46,488 nucleotides of DNA from a virus, in IMG/VR virus record IMGVR_UViG_3300044641_007081, positions 1 to 46,488 of that record. One strand, written 5' to 3'. A program made the position numbers and the translations under genes. The notes beneath the pieces are model-generated. The model did no database searches, had not been told where the DNA came from, and saw nothing but the letters and a program-made list of their open reading frames with translations. Below, one piece after another: positions 21,625-29,220 of this stretch. Positions within the stretch are counted from its first letter, which is position 1. Each line of letters starts with the position of its first letter.

Positions 21625-22455
21625 CTAGCCTACTACAACAGGGAGCTGAAAGTAGTGCTCCACGCGCTTCATGAATGCGTCCTCGGCCTTCTTAAGGTCT
21701 TGCAGCGACATCCAGTGAATATTGGGAGTGCCGCAGCGGCGGGCCAAAACGATCACAGCTCCAGTTGGTTGGAGGCCGGTAAGGTGCTTGAGGCCCAAGC
21801 TGTAGGCGCCGCACTGGTCGATGTATGAATGGCCTGTAGGTAGACGTTCCACGCCTTCTGCGTCTACGCGGGTTTTGCGTCCCACGCTAGTTTTCCAGTC
21901 TGTAACAACAAGTTGGTTGTTTTTGAAACCGAGCAAGGCGTCTGCTGTTCCAGCGAAACCTGCGGGGTGGTGAATGGAAAACTCCGAGGCGAAAATCTCG
22001 GTGACGTTTTCGGTGATCCAGTCGGAAAGACCCCTTGCGTAACCTTTGGCGCTAAACCCCACCGGGGGAACATTGGGGCGCACCTTCTTCAAGGCCCACT
22101 GAGTGAGAGGAGCTGGTATCCGTGCCAGGCCCTGGTCGTCCCAGTGAATGGCATTGCGCTTGTTTGCAGTGTTACGAGCCAGGCGTTGGGCCGTTTTTAG
22201 GAGATACTCCGCTTGGTTATGGGCCATATTGCCCCTGGTGGCTGCCACATTCCGCTGGGAGGCGGCTTCGACCTCTCCAAGGCGTGCTGCCCAACGCTCC
22301 AGTCCGGCTTTATCACTGGTTTCCTTCAGGATATGTGTAACAGATGTGTAAACATTGCCTTCCGAATCCCTGTACACCCGATGGGGACCTGAATCGTCAC
22401 GTTCCAGTCGCCATTTACGCAGTCCTGCCAGGGTGTCTTGTGTGTTAGAAGGCAT
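21625..22455 (-). CDS. PD-(D/E)XK nuclease (RecB/Cas4-like exonuclease)
   Basis: 276 residues from the ATG at 22455 (MPSNTQDTLAGLRKWRLERD), with GAGGG somewhat far upstream; a TTG at 22497 would add 14 residues. The core is typical of phage PD-(D/E)XK nucleases: an early Glu (ASEFSIHHPAGF), the metal-binding Asp in GFAGTADALLGF, the D-x-K pair in VVTDWKTS, and the Gln motif DQCGAYSLGL. The N-terminal 'YTSVTHILKETSDKAGLERW' is the usual lead-in. It probably trims DNA ends for recombination or repair, working with the SSB encoded just upstream. An HNH gene separates the two. Confidence 0.85.
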   Translation of the reverse strand: MPSNTQDTLAGLRKWRLERDDSGPHRVYRDSEGNVYTSVTHILKETSDKAGLERWAARLGEVEAASQRNVAATRGNMAHNQAEYLLKTAQRLARNTANKRNAIHWDDQGLARIPAPLTQWALKKVRPNVPPVGFSAKGYARGLSDWITENVTEIFASEFSIHHPAGFAGTADALLGFKNNQLVVTDWKTSVGRKTRVDAEGVERLPTGHSYIDQCGAYSLGLKHLTGLQPTGAVIVLARRCGTPNIHWMSLQDLKKAEDAFMKRVEHYFQLPVVVG

Positions 22456-22499
22456 TTTGGATAGTCTTTCCCTCTTGGATTCTACTAGACGTGTCAACC

Positions 22500-23048
22500 C
22501 TACGCACTTTTATTCTGTGTCTTGGCCCAAAACCGTTTGATAGTCCCTTGTGGCGCCCCAGTTAGACCTTTTTCGGGGGTGTGGTTGCCGTGTAAGAGTG
22601 CAGCTGCAGCTAAATACGCTTGCCGTGCTTCTTGTGCGGTTTCGTAATGCCCCAGGTAATACTGCACGCCGTTGATGCCGATCAAAGCTCTGTAGGTGCC
22701 GCTGGACGTTTTTGTGTAGCCTTTCACATTACTGCGGTTGCAGTGGTTACCGGATCGTGTGGTAGACCGTAAGTTCCACGGGCTGTTGTTGGTTCTGTTG
22801 CGGTCTATGTGGTCTATTTCTTTCGGTTCCGTACCCGTAACCCACTTCCATACAAGGCGATGGGCTGCGTACTTGTTGTTGCCGATCTCCCCAACGGTGT
22901 AACCGCTACTAAAACGGCATCCAAAAGGCTTACCGATGCGAGTTGAATTCCGGTGGGTGCGCCAGTGCAATGCCCCTGTGAATGGATCTAGGGAAAACAA
23001 CTCCCACAGCTCCTCGGCAGTAGGAAGGGGCTTGTATGCTTTTGCCAT
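22500..23048 (-). CDS. HNH homing endonuclease with AP2-like domain
   Basis: 182 residues. The HNH core is HRLVWKWVTGTEPKEIDHID with RNRTNNSPWNLRSTTRSGNH (residues about 63-102), containing the His-Asn-His metal and catalytic positions. A C-terminal segment KTSSGTYRALIGINGVQYYL with GHYETAQEARQAY is an AP2-like DNA-binding fold. These are self-spreading genes that cut at a recognised site. It lies alone between a terminator and the exonuclease gene, as expected for an intergenic insertion, and shows no sign of decay. Confidence 0.9.
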   Translation of the reverse strand: MAKAYKPLPTAEELWELFSLDPFTGALHWRTHRNSTRIGKPFGCRFSSGYTVGEIGNNKYAAHRLVWKWVTGTEPKEIDHIDRNRTNNSPWNLRSTTRSGNHCNRSNVKGYTKTSSGTYRALIGINGVQYYLGHYETAQEARQAYLAAAALLHGNHTPEKGLTGAPQGTIKRFWAKTQNKSA

Positions 23049-23114
23049 CGCCTATTCCAGGTAGGTGGTCAGGGGCAGGGTGTTGGAAGCACCGCTGCCC
23101 CACAATTTTGCCAC

Positions 23115-23139
23115 AAAAAAGCCCCGCGTTGTACGGGGC
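23115..23139 (-). terminator. Terminator after the SSB gene
   Basis: On the minus strand GCCCCG (23134-23139) pairs with CGGGGC (23121-23126) and is followed by six T (23115-23120). It stands between the SSB gene and the HNH gene. Confidence 0.85.
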
Positions 23140-23161
23140 TTGGTTGGCTTTCGATAGAGAC

Positions 23162-23740
23162 TTACGCAGGCTTGAACGGGTTACCCCCTGTGAGAAGGCG
23201 TTCCAGCTTGAACCCGGCTTCTTTGGCTTCGATCCAAGCCGCGTCAAGGTGTTCTTGCGAACCTTTTTTGCGGGGCAGGGGTCTTACCTGGTATTCGGTG
23301 GTCAGACCTGATCCTTTTTTGAAAATCGAAAAATCCCACTCCAGTAAATCTGAATACTCGTCTACTTGACTGATGGCATCCAGCTCTTTGATGATGGTTT
23401 TCTGGGTGATTTGCAGGACCTGAACCTTACCGTTCTCGTAGTTGAATACGGGCAGGGCAATAGCAAACTTGACGTCTACCGTGCCAGGTCCGCCACGCCC
23501 TTCGCGGGGTTCAAAGTCCCCCAGCTCAGTTGCAATGTCCTCTGGAGTCGGTTCTTCGGCAAAACGGAATGGTTTTGATTGGCCGTCGCAGGTGCCCCAG
23601 CACTCGTGAAATTCGAGGGGTTCGTCAGACAGCAGCGCAAAGCGGACGGAGCCGCCATCGGGCAGCTTGCTGAGTTGGAGATAGCCCCCGCCGGATGTGC
23701 CGGAAACGCTGGCGGACGCTTGCTTGGAAAGGAATCCCAT
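23162..23740 (-). CDS. Single-stranded DNA-binding protein (gp32-like phage type)
   Basis: 192 residues from the ATG at 23740, starting MGFLSKQASASVSGTSGGGY; upstream codons of the open frame lie in the promoter region. The pattern 'GGSVRFALLSDEPLEFHECW', 'VDVKFAIALPVFNYENGKVQ' and 'VLQITQKTIIKELDAISQ' matches the OB-fold SSB family of cyanophages and related phages, with 'DLLEWDFSIFKKGSGLTTEY' closing the fold. It coats ssDNA during replication and recombination. It diverges from the primase/helicase gene, so both replication arms begin here. Confidence 0.85.
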   Translation of the reverse strand: MGFLSKQASASVSGTSGGGYLQLSKLPDGGSVRFALLSDEPLEFHECWGTCDGQSKPFRFAEEPTPEDIATELGDFEPREGRGGPGTVDVKFAIALPVFNYENGKVQVLQITQKTIIKELDAISQVDEYSDLLEWDFSIFKKGSGLTTEYQVRPLPRKKGSQEHLDAAWIEAKEAGFKLERLLTGGNPFKPA

Positions 23741-23787
23741 GGTCGGTTTTGTAGGGTTTGGTCGGGCTGTGTTGCCCAACGTGTGAC

Positions 23788-23816
23788 ACAGTAACACGGG
23801 GTTGCCCCTGCGTCTA
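23788..23816 (-). promoter_or_regulatory. Candidate promoter of the SSB gene
   Basis: On the minus strand TAGACG (23811-23816), a 17-base spacer and TACTGT (23788-23793). The -35 matches TTGACA at four of six positions; the -10 is the form repeated at other starts in this genome. Confidence 0.5.
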
Positions 23817-23826
23817 CCCTAGTAAA

Positions 23827-23856
23827 ACGGCCCCAGCGGGAAACCGCCGAGGCCGT
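23827..23856 (+). other. Structured leader with GNRA tetraloop before the primase/helicase gene
   Basis: ACGGCC (23827-23832) pairs with GGCCGT (23851-23856); inside a symmetric CCA/CGA internal loop, GCGG (23836-23839) pairs with CCGC (23844-23847) around GAAA. It lies about 30 bases before the GTG start, upstream of the TAGGAG ribosome-binding site (23873-23878). It may stabilise the mRNA or bind a regulator. Confidence 0.55.
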
Positions 23857-23887
23857 GAAACACAACATCCTGTAGGAGTCTAACACT

Positions 23888-26326
23888 GTGTCGAGAGAGT
23901 CTCAAGAGTTGCTGGCCTTTGTGCGCCAGTTGCCGGTGGGCATGGCGTACACGCCTATCTATGCCAAGGGCTGCAAGCTGGTTTCCGGCACCGTCAGTAA
24001 GGGCAAGACGCCGCTGGAGCGGGCGCACCATGCCGATTTGAATCCGGCTGATGTGGCACTTCAGATCGAGCGGCGGTCTGACGTGTTTCGGGCGGTTGGC
24101 GTCTTTACCGGTGCTCGCAGCAAGGGCCTGGTGATCTTGGACGTGGATCGCAACCTGGCCAAGTTGAAGAGCAAGTGGGGGGACTCGCTGGACGGCGCTC
24201 CAATGGTCACCAGCACCAAGCCCAATGCGGCCAAGTATCTGTTTCGGGTGCCCGAGGAACTGTGGCCCGAGGTCAAAGGTTTTGGACTTTCGGATACCGG
24301 GGCGGGCTATGAGGTCCTGTGGGGCCGCCAGGGGCTCCTGTACGGCGCTTACCCGGGGTCTACGGATGGGAAGGGCGCAGAGGGCTTCTACGGCTTTGTA
24401 GGCGATCTGGAGGCCATTCCAGAGGCTCCAGCGTGGTTGCTGGCGGAGATGAAGGATCACGCCGGGAAAGAGGTGGCCGATGGCGGATTTATTAAGAATC
24501 GCAAAGCTCTGGATTTCTCAGATCGAGACCCCGGTGAGGTGGCTGAGATTATTCAGTCCGCGTTGCGGGTGATTCCAGGGCAGGGGGCTGGTAGCCGGGA
24601 CCACTGGATCAAGGTGGGCATGGCGATCCACTCGGAGCTGCCGACGGACATCGGCCTGACTTTGTGGGCCGCCTGGTCTTCGGATGACCCGGAGTACGCC
24701 GACGAGTGGTCCGATGCCAACCCCTGTGAAGAGGTCTGGAAGAGCTTCAAGAAGGGGCCTGTGACCCTTGGCACCCTCTTCTGGATGGCGGACCAGCAGA
24801 TGCCCGGGCGGCTGTGGTTGCCCGAGGACCTGCGGAAGGTGGTGGCGGAAGCCGAGACCGACCGGGTGCAGCGGTTCCGTAGTACCGGGCTTGGTCACGA
24901 GGAGATCGTTAAACGGGCCACCGCAGCCATGGCACTGGCCAATCCCTCAGAGGTGCAGCACAAACTCCATGAAATTGCGCTTGAAGCTGGTTATCGGGAC
25001 TCTGCGGCAGTTGTACGGCTCCTGATTGCGGACCAGGAATATCGCCGGGGTTCTCAAGGGGGCAGTCTTCAGGAAATTTTTGCGATGGCGGAGACACCTA
25101 TCGAATACCTGATTCCCGATTTGCTGCCTAAACCGGGCACCGTTTTGATTCACGGGCGGGGTGGCTGTGGCAAAACCATGGCCGTGATGACGCTTGCCAA
25201 GCACATTGCACGCGGAATCCCTTTTTCAGTGCGGGGAGCTGAAGTGCCGGTTCAACAGGGCAAGGTGCTGTGGCTGAACGGCGACCAAAACAGCCGGCGG
25301 ATGCGCAAGCAGTTCCAGGACTTGGAATTTACTGCCGCTGATCCTGTTGTAGTACAGAACAAGGTATCGATGCTCTGGTACCCCTGGTTTATCCAGCAGA
25401 TCGAGGAGCACCGTCCTTCGCTGGTGGTGTGGGACTCCGTGACGGCCTGTATGCGGGGCTGTGCGTACGACCAGAACAAAGCCGAATACGCCGAGCCGAT
25501 CTACTGGTACAGCGCGGAAAACGGTGAGAGTTTCCCAGCCACCACCATCGTCTTCATCCACCACGCTGCTAAAAGCGGCGACTTCAGGGGCACCTCCGCG
25601 CTTCAGGACGCCGTGGATGAGTCTTGGGCTATCCACCGCCCGGATAAGTCCGAGCTGGAGCGTGTGGGGGCTTCTGCGCGGCTGATCACCATCGGCAAGA
25701 GCCGAGAAGGTAACGAGGGCAAGCAGCTGGTATTGCGCCAGCGGGAAGACCTGACCTTCTCCCTCCAAGACCTTCCCGCTATGGACGGCGTGGACTCCGC
25801 CAGTCCTGCGTCGATCATCGACCGGGTGCTCCAGCGGTTGCGGACCAAGGGCGTGCCTATGTCCAAAACAGAGCTGAACGCCGACCCGCTGCTCGGTGGC
25901 AGCGTCAGTGCCATCTCCAAATCGCTCCAGCGCTTGGTTGATCGCGGTCTGGTGGTAGCTGAGGGAGAACGCTCCAGTAAGCGCTACTTAGCAGTAGTCG
26001 CGCGCAGGGGGGGAGGAGGTACATCCTGTCCAAAAGAAGAAAAACCTAGTACTGGTACTGGATCTGAGGAAAACGGCTGTCCCGATTTGTCCCAAGTTGT
26101 CCCAAGTTGTCCCGAACTTGACCCGGAACAGGAGGTTGGGACACCAAAAGGACAAGTTGGGACAAACCGGGACAAAATGGGACAGCCTGAAACGGCAGAT
26201 TCCTTGCGCAGCAACGGATCTGAGCGTTTGGGACATCAGGACAGCGCTATCTTCACGCGCGAGAGCGAGCGCACCCCTGACGAGATGCAGCGGCTAAAGG
26301 AGGCGGCTTCTACGGCCTGGGAGTAG
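23888..26326 (+). CDS. Primase-polymerase/helicase fusion (replication initiator)
   Basis: 812 residues from a GTG with AGGAG nine bases before it. Residues about 15-190 resemble an archaeo-eukaryotic prim-pol domain (VGVFTGARSKGLVILDVDRN, the DxD acidic pair). Residues about 205-300 resemble PriCT (DHWIKVGMAIHSE … KSFKKGPVTLGTLFWMA). Residues about 400-640 form a RepA/AAA-type helicase with Walker A HGRGGCGKT (near 423), SLVVWDSVTA as Walker B and IVFIHHAAKSGDFRGTSAL as sensor region. Residues about 650-710 look like a winged helix (PMSKTELNADPLLGGSVSAI then SKSLQRLVDRG). The last 100 residues are low-complexity and are encoded by the TGTCCC/GGGACA repeat arrays. The prim-pol motif that normally contains His reads NAAKYLFRVP, with Lys at that place. 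Probably opens the origin and primes replication. Confidence 0.88.
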   Translation: MSRESQELLAFVRQLPVGMAYTPIYAKGCKLVSGTVSKGKTPLERAHHADLNPADVALQIERRSDVFRAVGVFTGARSKGLVILDVDRNLAKLKSKWGDSLDGAPMVTSTKPNAAKYLFRVPEELWPEVKGFGLSDTGAGYEVLWGRQGLLYGAYPGSTDGKGAEGFYGFVGDLEAIPEAPAWLLAEMKDHAGKEVADGGFIKNRKALDFSDRDPGEVAEIIQSALRVIPGQGAGSRDHWIKVGMAIHSELPTDIGLTLWAAWSSDDPEYADEWSDANPCEEVWKSFKKGPVTLGTLFWMADQQMPGRLWLPEDLRKVVAEAETDRVQRFRSTGLGHEEIVKRATAAMALANPSEVQHKLHEIALEAGYRDSAAVVRLLIADQEYRRGSQGGSLQEIFAMAETPIEYLIPDLLPKPGTVLIHGRGGCGKTMAVMTLAKHIARGIPFSVRGAEVPVQQGKVLWLNGDQNSRRMRKQFQDLEFTAADPVVVQNKVSMLWYPWFIQQIEEHRPSLVVWDSVTACMRGCAYDQNKAEYAEPIYWYSAENGESFPATTIVFIHHAAKSGDFRGTSALQDAVDESWAIHRPDKSELERVGASARLITIGKSREGNEGKQLVLRQREDLTFSLQDLPAMDGVDSASPASIIDRVLQRLRTKGVPMSKTELNADPLLGGSVSAISKSLQRLVDRGLVVAEGERSSKRYLAVVARRGGGGTSCPKEEKPSTGTGSEENGCPDLSQVVPSCPELDPEQEVGTPKGQVGTNRDKMGQPETADSLRSNGSERLGHQDSAIFTRESERTPDEMQRLKEAASTAWE
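26078..26184. repeat. Iteron-like arrays: candidate replication origin
   Basis: TGTCCC occurs at 26078, 26088, 26098 and 26108, exactly every 10 bases. The inverse GGGACA occurs at 26138, 26159, 26169 and 26179, with a one-base variant AGGACA at 26149, again about every 10 bases; a further GGGACA lies at 26230. The two sets face each other across about 25 bases. Sites once per helical turn are the hallmark of initiator binding. They lie within the 3' end of the primase/helicase gene, as the lambda origin lies within gene O. An A-rich stretch precedes them (26034-26075). Confidence 0.65.
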
Positions 26327-26354
26327 TAAGATTGTGCGGTTAGTACGCACTTGT

Positions 26355-26558
26355 ATGAACCGCATCACTCTTTCATGTAACGACGTGACCGCGAACGAAC
26401 TGGAGTGGCTGTCCAAACGCACCATGCGTAAGCCTTCCAATTTGTTTGCGGTCCTGATTAGCCAAGCAGTTCAACGCCATTTAGATGCCATGCCGGAAGA
26501 TGAACGTGCCCAGGTCTACGAAGAGCTCACCGGTGTCCGAGCGGTTTCTTTGTTCTGA
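26355..26558 (+). CDS. Small ribbon-helix-helix-like protein
   Basis: 67 residues from the ATG at 26355 (MNRITLSCNDVTANELEWLS); a GTG at 26334, with GGGAG before it, would add seven residues, so the start is open. The N-terminal strand 'NRITLSC', then helices 'DVTANELEWLSKRTMRKPSN' and 'LFAVLISQAVQRHLDAM', give the usual strand-helix-helix pattern of small phage repressors. It follows the origin region directly and may regulate it. Inferred from pattern only. Confidence 0.55.
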   Translation: MNRITLSCNDVTANELEWLSKRTMRKPSNLFAVLISQAVQRHLDAMPEDERAQVYEELTGVRAVSLF

Positions 26559-26677
26559 AGAGGTTGCTGCGATGCACAAAAAACCCTGTCGGTACCGGAG
26601 GGCAGCTCGTGCCGGGAACGCTTAACTTTTTGCTGTGGCTCCTTGCCAAAATCAGCAGGCCTGTTCGGAGGGATCCC

Positions 26678-26950
26678 GTGGCTGTAACCGACAGCAGGCC
26701 GAAGCCGAGGCCGCCCCGGCGGCCCACCTTCAGCTTCATCCAGAACACGGTGCCCGATGACGTCCACAGCGTCATCCGCACCACCTGGTTCAAAAACGGT
26801 CGCGTGGTCGAGGTGGACCAGATCGTGCTGCCCGAGTCCGAAGACTCCCTCGACGTGTTCCAGTACATCGTCGGTGGGGCCCTTCGGCAGGGCTGCGACG
26901 TCACCGTCATGACCACCTACTCTCCTGAAGCCTTGGGGGTTCCACGCTGA
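26678..26950 (+). CDS. Hypothetical protein (90 residues)
   Basis: Start placed at the GTG at 26678 because a strong GGAGGGAT lies just upstream and the protein from there looks folded: (M)AVTDSRPKPRPPRRPTFSF, then IRTTWFKNGRVVEVDQIVLP and FQYIVGGALRQGCDVTVMTT. The open frame extends back to 26564 without coding character. It ends in a TGATG overlap with the next gene. Not recognised. Confidence 0.6.
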   Translation: MAVTDSRPKPRPPRRPTFSFIQNTVPDDVHSVIRTTWFKNGRVVEVDQIVLPESEDSLDVFQYIVGGALRQGCDVTVMTTYSPEALGVPR

Positions 26951-27180
26951 TGACAGATGCGAAGCTGCTGCAACGACTTCAAGAGGCGGAACAGTGCTGC
27001 GATACCTGTGGGCAGGCCTACGGCCAGCTCACAACGGGAATGAACACCTGTTGGCATGGGGTCTGTGATGTCTGCGGACTGGTGATGACCGTCACCAGCA
27101 CCCGCGACTACGGCTACCTACAGCAGGGTATTGTTACAGCACGTAAAGCGGACGCTTGCGATACCGCTGGCCGTGTGTAA
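26950..27180 (+). CDS. Small zinc-ribbon-like protein
   Basis: 76 residues, starting MTDAKLLQRLQEAEQCCDTC. Two CxxC pairs, CDTCG and CDVCG, separated by a Cys/Trp/His stretch (NTCWHGVCDVCG), suggest a single zinc ribbon. Its start overlaps the previous stop by one base. Similar small Zn proteins are frequent in phage early operons; partner unknown. Confidence 0.65.
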   Translation: MTDAKLLQRLQEAEQCCDTCGQAYGQLTTGMNTCWHGVCDVCGLVMTVTSTRDYGYLQQGIVTARKADACDTAGRV

Positions 27181-27202
27181 CACTAAGGGAGTTCAACCAA
27201 AG

Positions 27203-27220
27203 GGGAGGCGCCTGCCTCCC
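27203..27220 (+). other. Hairpin holding an SD-like sequence upstream of the 89-residue gene
   Basis: GGGAGGC (27203-27209) and GCCTCCC (27214-27220) form a perfect 7-bp stem with a 4-base loop. The AGGGGAGG within its 5' arm would be the ribosome-binding site but is 18 bases from the ATG at 27228. The stem either hides it or brings it nearer the start. Confidence 0.45.
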
Positions 27221-27227
27221 TCACACA

Positions 27228-27497
27228 ATGGACGTCACCCTAACCATCCCTGAAGAGAAAGTCACCCAACTCAGCATCTGGTACTTTGCTGTCCGCTGGA
27301 GCCGTTTTGCCTTGGAAGACAAGGTCAAGATGTACCAGCGCACAAACCAGCCCTGTGCTTACGACGAGACTTGCCTGCTCACTCTTTTGGAAGTAGAGAA
27401 GTTTCTCGAAGGCACCTGGCAGGACTACATGGATACCCTTGAGGAGAATCTTCGAGCTTCCAAGGCCAGACTCGCCACGGTGCCGACTTATGTCTGA
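27228..27497 (+). CDS. Hypothetical protein (89 residues)
   Basis: From the ATG at 27228: MDVTLTIPEEKVTQLSIWYF. Mainly helical with aromatic residues (AVRWSRFALEDKVKMYQRTN, EVEKFLEGTWQDYMDTLEEN). The gene ends with an 8-base overlap into the next. The open frame extends upstream into the hairpin region but probably is not translated there. Not recognised. Confidence 0.6.
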   Translation: MDVTLTIPEEKVTQLSIWYFAVRWSRFALEDKVKMYQRTNQPCAYDETCLLTLLEVEKFLEGTWQDYMDTLEENLRASKARLATVPTYV

Positions 27498-27768
27498 TGT
27501 GCTTGCCGTACTGGAATTTGATTGCGATGTCGATGGGCTTTGTACTGTTGTCGCTGATCTCGATGACGTTGTTGTCACAAGCAAGGCGTCGCTACTCGAT
27601 CCTGAAGAGTACGGACCTGCCATGTGCAGAGGCTCCTTCTACCTTCAAGATGACGAAGTGATTCCAGAAGACGATGGAGACCTCCGAGAATTCGTCGAAG
27701 CCCGAGTCGACAACTGGGAACCAGTCGATCTCTCCGATCTATACGGCGATTGCGAGGACAGTCCGTAA
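27490..27768 (+). CDS. Hypothetical acidic protein (92 residues)
   Basis: From the ATG at 27490 (MSDVLAVLEFDCDVDGLCTV), overlapping the previous stop as ATGTCTGA. Very acidic (DDEVIPEDDGDLREFVEARV), ending DLYGDCEDSP. Strong Asp/Glu bias with beta strands could suit a DNA-mimic or an inhibitor; that is only a suggestion. Overlaps the next gene by about 95 bases if the latter starts at 27674. Confidence 0.55.
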   Translation: MSDVLAVLEFDCDVDGLCTVVADLDDVVVTSKASLLDPEEYGPAMCRGSFYLQDDEVIPEDDGDLREFVEARVDNWEPVDLSDLYGDCEDSP

Positions 27769-28000
27769 CGAGGCCGACTACGACGACTGGGAGTACGGCA
27801 CCGAGCCAATTCGTGGAGACACTGCTTGGATCGCTCCGACCAGTGTGCTCCACGTCTACTCCCGGTTGATCCAGCGGTTTCAGGAGGCGGAGACGGTGAG
27901 TTACTCGCAGCTGGCAGCACTTGCCATTTCGGAGCTTCTTACTCTCCCACCTGAGACTCTTACAAGACTGTCGCAAGACGTCACTTCTCTAGTACACTAA
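27674..28000 (+). CDS. Hypothetical protein (up to 108 residues)
   Basis: Open from the ATG at 27674. The part after the previous gene reads RTVRNEADYDDWEYGTEPIR and VYSRLIQRFQEAETVSYSQL and looks folded; the first 30 residues overlap the neighbour in another frame and may not be real. Not recognised. The promoter-like TAGTACACT near its 3' end (27991-27998) may serve the next gene. Confidence 0.45.
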   Translation: METSENSSKPESTTGNQSISPIYTAIARTVRNEADYDDWEYGTEPIRGDTAWIAPTSVLHVYSRLIQRFQEAETVSYSQLAALAISELLTLPPETLTRLSQDVTSLVH

Positions 28001-28019
28001 CTTCGTTTTACTACCGACC

Positions 28020-28430
28020 ATGCTTACTCTTCTCTCTGACAAGGAAGTCCACCAGCTTCACAGCTACATGACTGAGCTGACCACCACGATGGAAAAGCTC
28101 ACCCGAGTCCTTGGTGGTGCTCAGACCGTTTCCTTTGACTTCGAGCGTCCCAGCATCCAGAAGCCCGTGCAAGTTTCTGACACTCCGGTGCAGAAGTCTC
28201 AACATAAGACTCGTGTGTCCAAAATCCATAGGGGCGGTAACGCATCGCTGTCGGTGCGCCAGGTGGCAGAGATCAAGCGGTTGCTTGGTGCTGGTAAGTC
28301 GGCTGCGTCGATTGCCAGGGATTTCAAGGTCCACTACAGCACCATCAACTCGATCAAGTGGGGCAAAACCTGGAAGGATGTGCAACCCTCCAACGCCAAG
28401 CCGCTGGAGATCGTGGAGATTCGTAAGTGA
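28020..28430 (+). CDS. Helix-turn-helix DNA-binding protein
   Basis: 136 residues, starting MLTLLSDKEVHQLHSYMTEL. The N-terminal half is a coiled coil; the C-terminal half LSVRQVAEIKRLLGAGKSAA, SIARDFKVHYSTINSIKWGK and TWKDV is a clear helix-turn-helix of the type found in HNH-associated and resolvase-like DNA-binding modules. Likely a phage transcription regulator. A TACACT promoter-like element lies 22 bases upstream. Its stop overlaps the dcd GTG (GTGA). Confidence 0.75.
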   Translation: MLTLLSDKEVHQLHSYMTELTTTMEKLTRVLGGAQTVSFDFERPSIQKPVQVSDTPVQKSQHKTRVSKIHRGGNASLSVRQVAEIKRLLGAGKSAASIARDFKVHYSTINSIKWGKTWKDVQPSNAKPLEIVEIRK

Positions 28431-28939
28431 TTCTCTGTGATACAGAGATCCGGGCCCTCTGTGAGGAGGGCCTTGTTGATCCCTACGACCCAGTACTGGT
28501 CAACCCGGCCAGTCTCGATGTGCGTCTCGGTGAGAATCTTCTTGTCGAGGTGGAACAGGACTCGCTTATGCGGCCTTTTTCTCTCAAGGGCTACACCGAG
28601 GACTGCCCTCTGCTGTTGCCGCCCGGCGAGTTCGTTCTCGCCGAAACCGTCGAAACCTTTTTCCTACCGTCATTCTTGGCGGCGCAGTTTGCCCTGAAAA
28701 GTTCCAGGGCTCGCTCAGGCATCGAGCACTTGATGGCTGGTTACTGCGATCCAGGCTGGCAAGGTTCCAAGCTCACACTGGAGCTGCAAAACGCTCGGGC
28801 TATTCACCCGGTTGCGCTTTGGCCTGGTATGCGCATCGGACAGATGGTGTTCCACGTCATGTCTGCACGGCCAGCGGAGGACTACTCAATCGTCGGACAC
28901 TACAACTTTGACCAACAAGTTACTGCATCCAAACTATGA
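28427..28939 (+). CDS. dcd: dCTP deaminase
   Basis: 170 residues from a GTG overlapping the previous stop. The enzyme converts dCTP to dUTP (bifunctional forms go to dUMP), feeding dTTP synthesis for phage DNA. Visible family marks are NPASLDVRLGENL (26-38), ALKSSRARSGIEHLMAGYCD (89-108), and DPGWQGSKLTLELQN with the likely catalytic Glu119, then LWPGMRIGQMVF. Shorter than the roughly 190-residue bacterial enzyme but with all core motifs. It sits in an operon with a DUF3310 protein, common in phage nucleotide modules. Confidence 0.9.
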   Translation: MILCDTEIRALCEEGLVDPYDPVLVNPASLDVRLGENLLVEVEQDSLMRPFSLKGYTEDCPLLLPPGEFVLAETVETFFLPSFLAAQFALKSSRARSGIEHLMAGYCDPGWQGSKLTLELQNARAIHPVALWPGMRIGQMVFHVMSARPAEDYSIVGHYNFDQQVTASKL

Positions 28940-29220
28940 GCCAGCACGATTTTATTGACGCCCTTGTTAATCGGCCTAGTCATTACACCTCAGGACGTTT
29001 TGAAGTCATTGATGTGTTGGATGACTGGGTACAACACGCTCCTGATCCTGTTGCTGGTGCATACCAGTGGCAATGCCTTAAATATCTCAGCCGTATGTGG
29101 TTGAAGGACGACCCTGGTGTAGATGCTTCAAAAAGTATGTGGTACTTAAAGCGCTTAATTGCGTACATAGAAAGTACTCGAGTTACTACCGACACAGGAA
29201 AAACTGATGGACAACTTTAA
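28936..29220 (+). CDS. DUF3310 protein
   Basis: 94 residues, starting MSQHDFIDALVNRPSHYTSG. The motifs NRPSHYTSGRFEVIDVLDDW, YQWQCLKYLSRMWLKDD and SKSMWYLKRLI define DUF3310, a small phage family often found in nucleotide-metabolism operons. Its biochemical role is not settled. ATGA overlap with dcd. Confidence 0.88.
   Translation: MSQHDFIDALVNRPSHYTSGRFEVIDVLDDWVQHAPDPVAGAYQWQCLKYLSRMWLKDDPGVDASKSMWYLKRLIAYIESTRVTTDTGKTDGQL

Noticed and set aside
24518-24898. Minus-strand open frames inside the primase/helicase gene
   Set aside because: No coding character; the plus-strand protein has clear domains throughout.
25346-25356. TGTAGTACA as a genome-wide operator (also near 21508 and 31755)
   Set aside because: The same word and near-words occur inside genes (25346, 12568), where they fit common codon pairs; too weak for an operator claim.
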